From a virus, in IMG/VR virus record IMGVR_UViG_3300011115_000323, positions 1 through 29,860 of that record: a stretch of DNA of 29,860 nucleotides; one strand, given 5' to 3'. Below the pieces are notes generated by a model. That model was not told where the DNA came from, did no database searches, and was given only the letters and a program-made list of their open reading frames with translations. Made by a program: the position numbers and the translations under genes. Shown here piece by piece: positions 28,463 through 29,860 of this stretch (the stretch's first letter is position 1; every line of letters begins with the position of its first letter).

Positions 28463-29007
28463 CAGAAAAGCTCCTCGGTAATCTGTCCGCTCTTGATCTT
28501 GTAGTGAGCGGCTCCACTCATATCAATCAACGCCACTTTCTCGGATCGTCCGTTAACCGTTTTGTCGGTGATTTGATGGTTAGCCGCCCACGATGCGCTG
28601 CGATTAAAGATCTCAACCATCAGCACCGAGTCGTCGTCGTGAAGGTGGAGGATTCCAAAGAACGGAAGCTTAGTATGTCGAGAGACCTCAAGAGCGGCTT
28701 GGAGCTTTGACCAAGAAATCATCCAGCGGTTGCCAAAGGTGGTCTTCAATTTTATCAGACCGTAGTTCCGAGTCTTCACCTCATAGCTTCCGGCAATAAT
28801 CCCTTTGGCTGGATCGTAGATAAAACCATCGATGCGCGACGGTTCTTCGTTGGAGATTCCCAAGAACTCAAAGCCAGTTTGCCGCTCAATAGCTTTAAGC
28901 GCGATCCGGTTCTGTCGGAGTGCTTCGATGCCGGATGGCTTCTGGCAGTTTAAGATTTCCACGGGTCCGTTTGATGCAGAGTTTTGAGACACACTTCTTG
29001 TACCCAT
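28462..29007 (-). CDS. PD-(D/E)XK nuclease between the terminase subunits
   Basis: A 181-residue protein with a nuclease core: RQNRIALKAIERQTGFEFLG, Asp of SRIDGFIYDP, then GSYEVKTRNYGLIKLKTTFG with the E-x-K pair and a WMISWSKLQAALEVSR helix. The D-(n)-E-x-K spacing is that of PD-(D/E)XK enzymes such as Holliday-junction and repair nucleases. It is encoded exactly between small and large terminase genes, so trimming branched DNA at packaging or helping cos cleavage is likely. The ATG at 29007 overlaps the TerS stop by 58 nt; a GTG at 28962 would overlap 13 nt. Confidence 0.7.
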   Translation of the reverse strand: MGTRSVSQNSASNGPVEILNCQKPSGIEALRQNRIALKAIERQTGFEFLGISNEEPSRIDGFIYDPAKGIIAGSYEVKTRNYGLIKLKTTFGNRWMISWSKLQAALEVSRHTKLPFFGILHLHDDDSVLMVEIFNRSASWAANHQITDKTVNGRSEKVALIDMSGAAHYKIKSGQITEELF

Positions 29008-29591
29008 CGCTCTAGCTCACGCTCTGCGTGCTCAGGATCGTGCGGCGCAATGCGACCGGAAAGCTGTTTTGGCATCGACTTGAGCAGTTGGGCAACCGCT
29101 CCGTCGTGCTCTTGCATTGCCTTTTTGACCCAAGCACCGGAGACCAGCGTTCGCTCCTTCTCGGATTGAGCCAGTACGTCATCGCGGGAGGAGATTAGGT
29201 TTTTTGCTGCGGTCGCGTGTACAGAGACCATTCGACCGGCATCGAGGGATCGTGACTTAAGAGCCTCAACTGCTAAATCGTAAGCGGCTCGTTCAATCTT
29301 CTTCTGCCGTTCATATGCTCCCTGCGGGGAGTCTTCTGTTGCAAGAGCAGCGTTGATAGCCGTAGCTGCTTCAGGAGGTCTGTACGGGCCTCCAGCGAGT
29401 TCTGGCGCCGGTTGTTGCTGGTTGATTGCAGCCATTCGTTGGAGCGTGGACGGTCTACCTCCAATCCCTTTGCGCGATCCCCTCCAAGCGTCCGCTTCCT
29501 CTGGGGAGGTTAGAGGCATCCCTGCTGCGGTGAGTTGCGAGACTCTACCTTTTGTGAGACCAGAGTGTTTAACGTAATCGCTTTGAGTCAT
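28950..29591 (-). CDS. Terminase small subunit, Nu1-like
   Basis: A 213-residue DNA-recognition subunit. The N-terminus is a winged helix of the Nu1/MerR type (DYVKHSGLTKGRVSQLTAAG, then PLTSPEEADAWRGSRKG), which binds cos. A Pro/Gln/Ala-rich hinge (60-80) and a long helical middle (AYERQKKIERAAYDLAVEAL and so on, about 95-150) follow, the part that oligomerises and contacts the large subunit. Length is near lambda Nu1 (181). It overlaps the upstream small gene by ATGA. The nearby genome ends fit its role as the cos-binding protein. Confidence 0.82.
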   Translation of the reverse strand: MTQSDYVKHSGLTKGRVSQLTAAGMPLTSPEEADAWRGSRKGIGGRPSTLQRMAAINQQQPAPELAGGPYRPPEAATAINAALATEDSPQGAYERQKKIERAAYDLAVEALKSRSLDAGRMVSVHATAAKNLISSRDDVLAQSEKERTLVSGAWVKKAMQEHDGAVAQLLKSMPKQLSGRIAPHDPEHAERELERWVQEVCLKTLHQTDPWKS

Positions 29592-29800
29592 CGCAGTTGG
29601 ATCGGCATATTCTCGGGTCTCATCTTAAGGAGTTCTGTTAACCCTTTTTTGACCGTGCCATAGGTGGGTTGCTTCGGATCGGGAGCGTAAAACGAAGCCA
29701 CTTGATCCACGGTAAACGATCCGGTCTTAATGCGGTCCAGATGCCACTTTAAGGTTGAATGTCCAACGTTAAGGAGTAGGTAGTCGGTAGATAGTGACAT
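29588..29800 (-). CDS. Small gene ahead of the terminase operon (70 aa)
   Basis: A 70-residue protein, the first clear gene after the genome end. It has an amphipathic helix (NVGHSTLKWHLDRIKTGSFT), a VDQVASFYAPDPKQPTYGTV segment and TVKKGLTELLKMRP, which suggests a small winged helix. I do not know the family. The ATG at 29800 is preceded by gtagtacaaaccca without a ribosome site; the frame extends only to a TTG at 29836, too close to the end. It is coupled by ATGA to the small terminase gene, so a packaging helper is possible. Confidence 0.6.
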   Translation of the reverse strand: MSLSTDYLLLNVGHSTLKWHLDRIKTGSFTVDQVASFYAPDPKQPTYGTVKKGLTELLKMRPENMPIQLR

Positions 29801-29846
29801 TGGGTTTGTACTACAATAGGGAGTTCGCTCGCACAAGATGATTGGT

Positions 29847-29860
29847 CCCGCGCGATCACC
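29847..29860. repeat. 14-bp terminal direct repeat, right copy (putative cos end)
   Basis: The last 14 bases, cccgcgcgatcacc, equal the first 14. This copy lies 46 bp before the first ATG of the packaging operon, where lambda-type cos sites lie. GC-rich, with a CGCGCG core and GGT/ACC at the borders of the joined site, it resembles a cohesive end more than a random overlap. Confidence 0.75.

Noticed and set aside
1-29860. Integrase, repressor, tRNA, CRISPR array, reverse transcriptase or DGR, insertion sequence
   Set aside because: No protein or repeat pattern of these kinds was seen on either strand, so no temperate or diversity-generating function is claimed.

Overview
The window looks like one complete, tightly packed double-stranded DNA tailed-phage genome of about 29.85 kb. 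Every gene I can support lies on the minus strand, so the map reads from right to left. The same 14 bases (cccgcgcgatcacc) stand at both extreme ends, directly upstream of the small terminase gene. With a lambda-type (Nu1/GpA-like) terminase, this fits a cohesive-end (cos) phage whose single-stranded ends were filled in or overlapped during sequencing. The gene set (terminase, portal, HK97-fold capsid, neck proteins, tail tube, tape measure) predicts a siphovirus with a rather short tail. I see no integrase, excisionase, CI-type repressor, tRNA, CRISPR array or insertion sequence, so a strictly lytic life is likely. The host is unknown. Few genes have a clear Shine-Dalgarno site; most starts are ATGA, TAATG or GTGA overlaps or follow A/C-rich leaders. 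An aquatic Gram-negative host is plausible, because a lipoprotein spanin candidate is present, but this is not proven.

Right to left. (1) Packaging and head, 29.8-22.3 kb: a small leader gene, terminase small subunit, a PD-(D/E)XK nuclease wedged between the terminase genes, GpA-like terminase large subunit, a small joining-protein candidate, lambda-type portal, and a ClpP-like protease fused in frame to the major capsid protein with a probable internal start for free capsid. (2) Fibre and lysis island, 22.2-18.4 kb: small proteins, an S74 chaperone-tipped fibre, two holin-like membrane proteins, an overlapping spanin-like pair and a second fibre-like protein. It sits, unusually, between capsid and neck genes. 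(3) Neck and tail, 18.4-10.15 kb: connector, HK97 gp10-like, tail terminator, tail tube, chaperone candidate, tape measure, then a visibly more AT-rich block with two tandem paralogues and an 874-residue unrecognised structural protein.

(4) Recombination and nucleotide module, 10.1-7.0 kb: a small GGRPK protein, Bet annealing protein, a Cas4/AddB-like iron-sulphur nuclease, a MazG/PRA-PH-like pyrophosphohydrolase, an SSB-like OB protein and a RusA resolvase. (5) Small-gene accessory region, 7.0-3.4 kb: many short overlapping genes including an SLT-type endolysin, a ribbon-helix-helix protein and three consecutive small helix-turn-helix proteins. Several of these are shorter than 60 codons. 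(6) Replication, 3.2-0.1 kb: an initiator-like gene with an iteron and inverted-repeat cluster inside it (possible origin, as in lambda O), DnaB-type helicase, a small protein with an SSB-type acidic tail, and two small genes before the end.

The few real intergenic gaps (near 3.26, 10.14, 22.25 and 26.59 kb) each hold a strong hairpin close upstream of a start codon. These are the best candidates for transcription or translation control.
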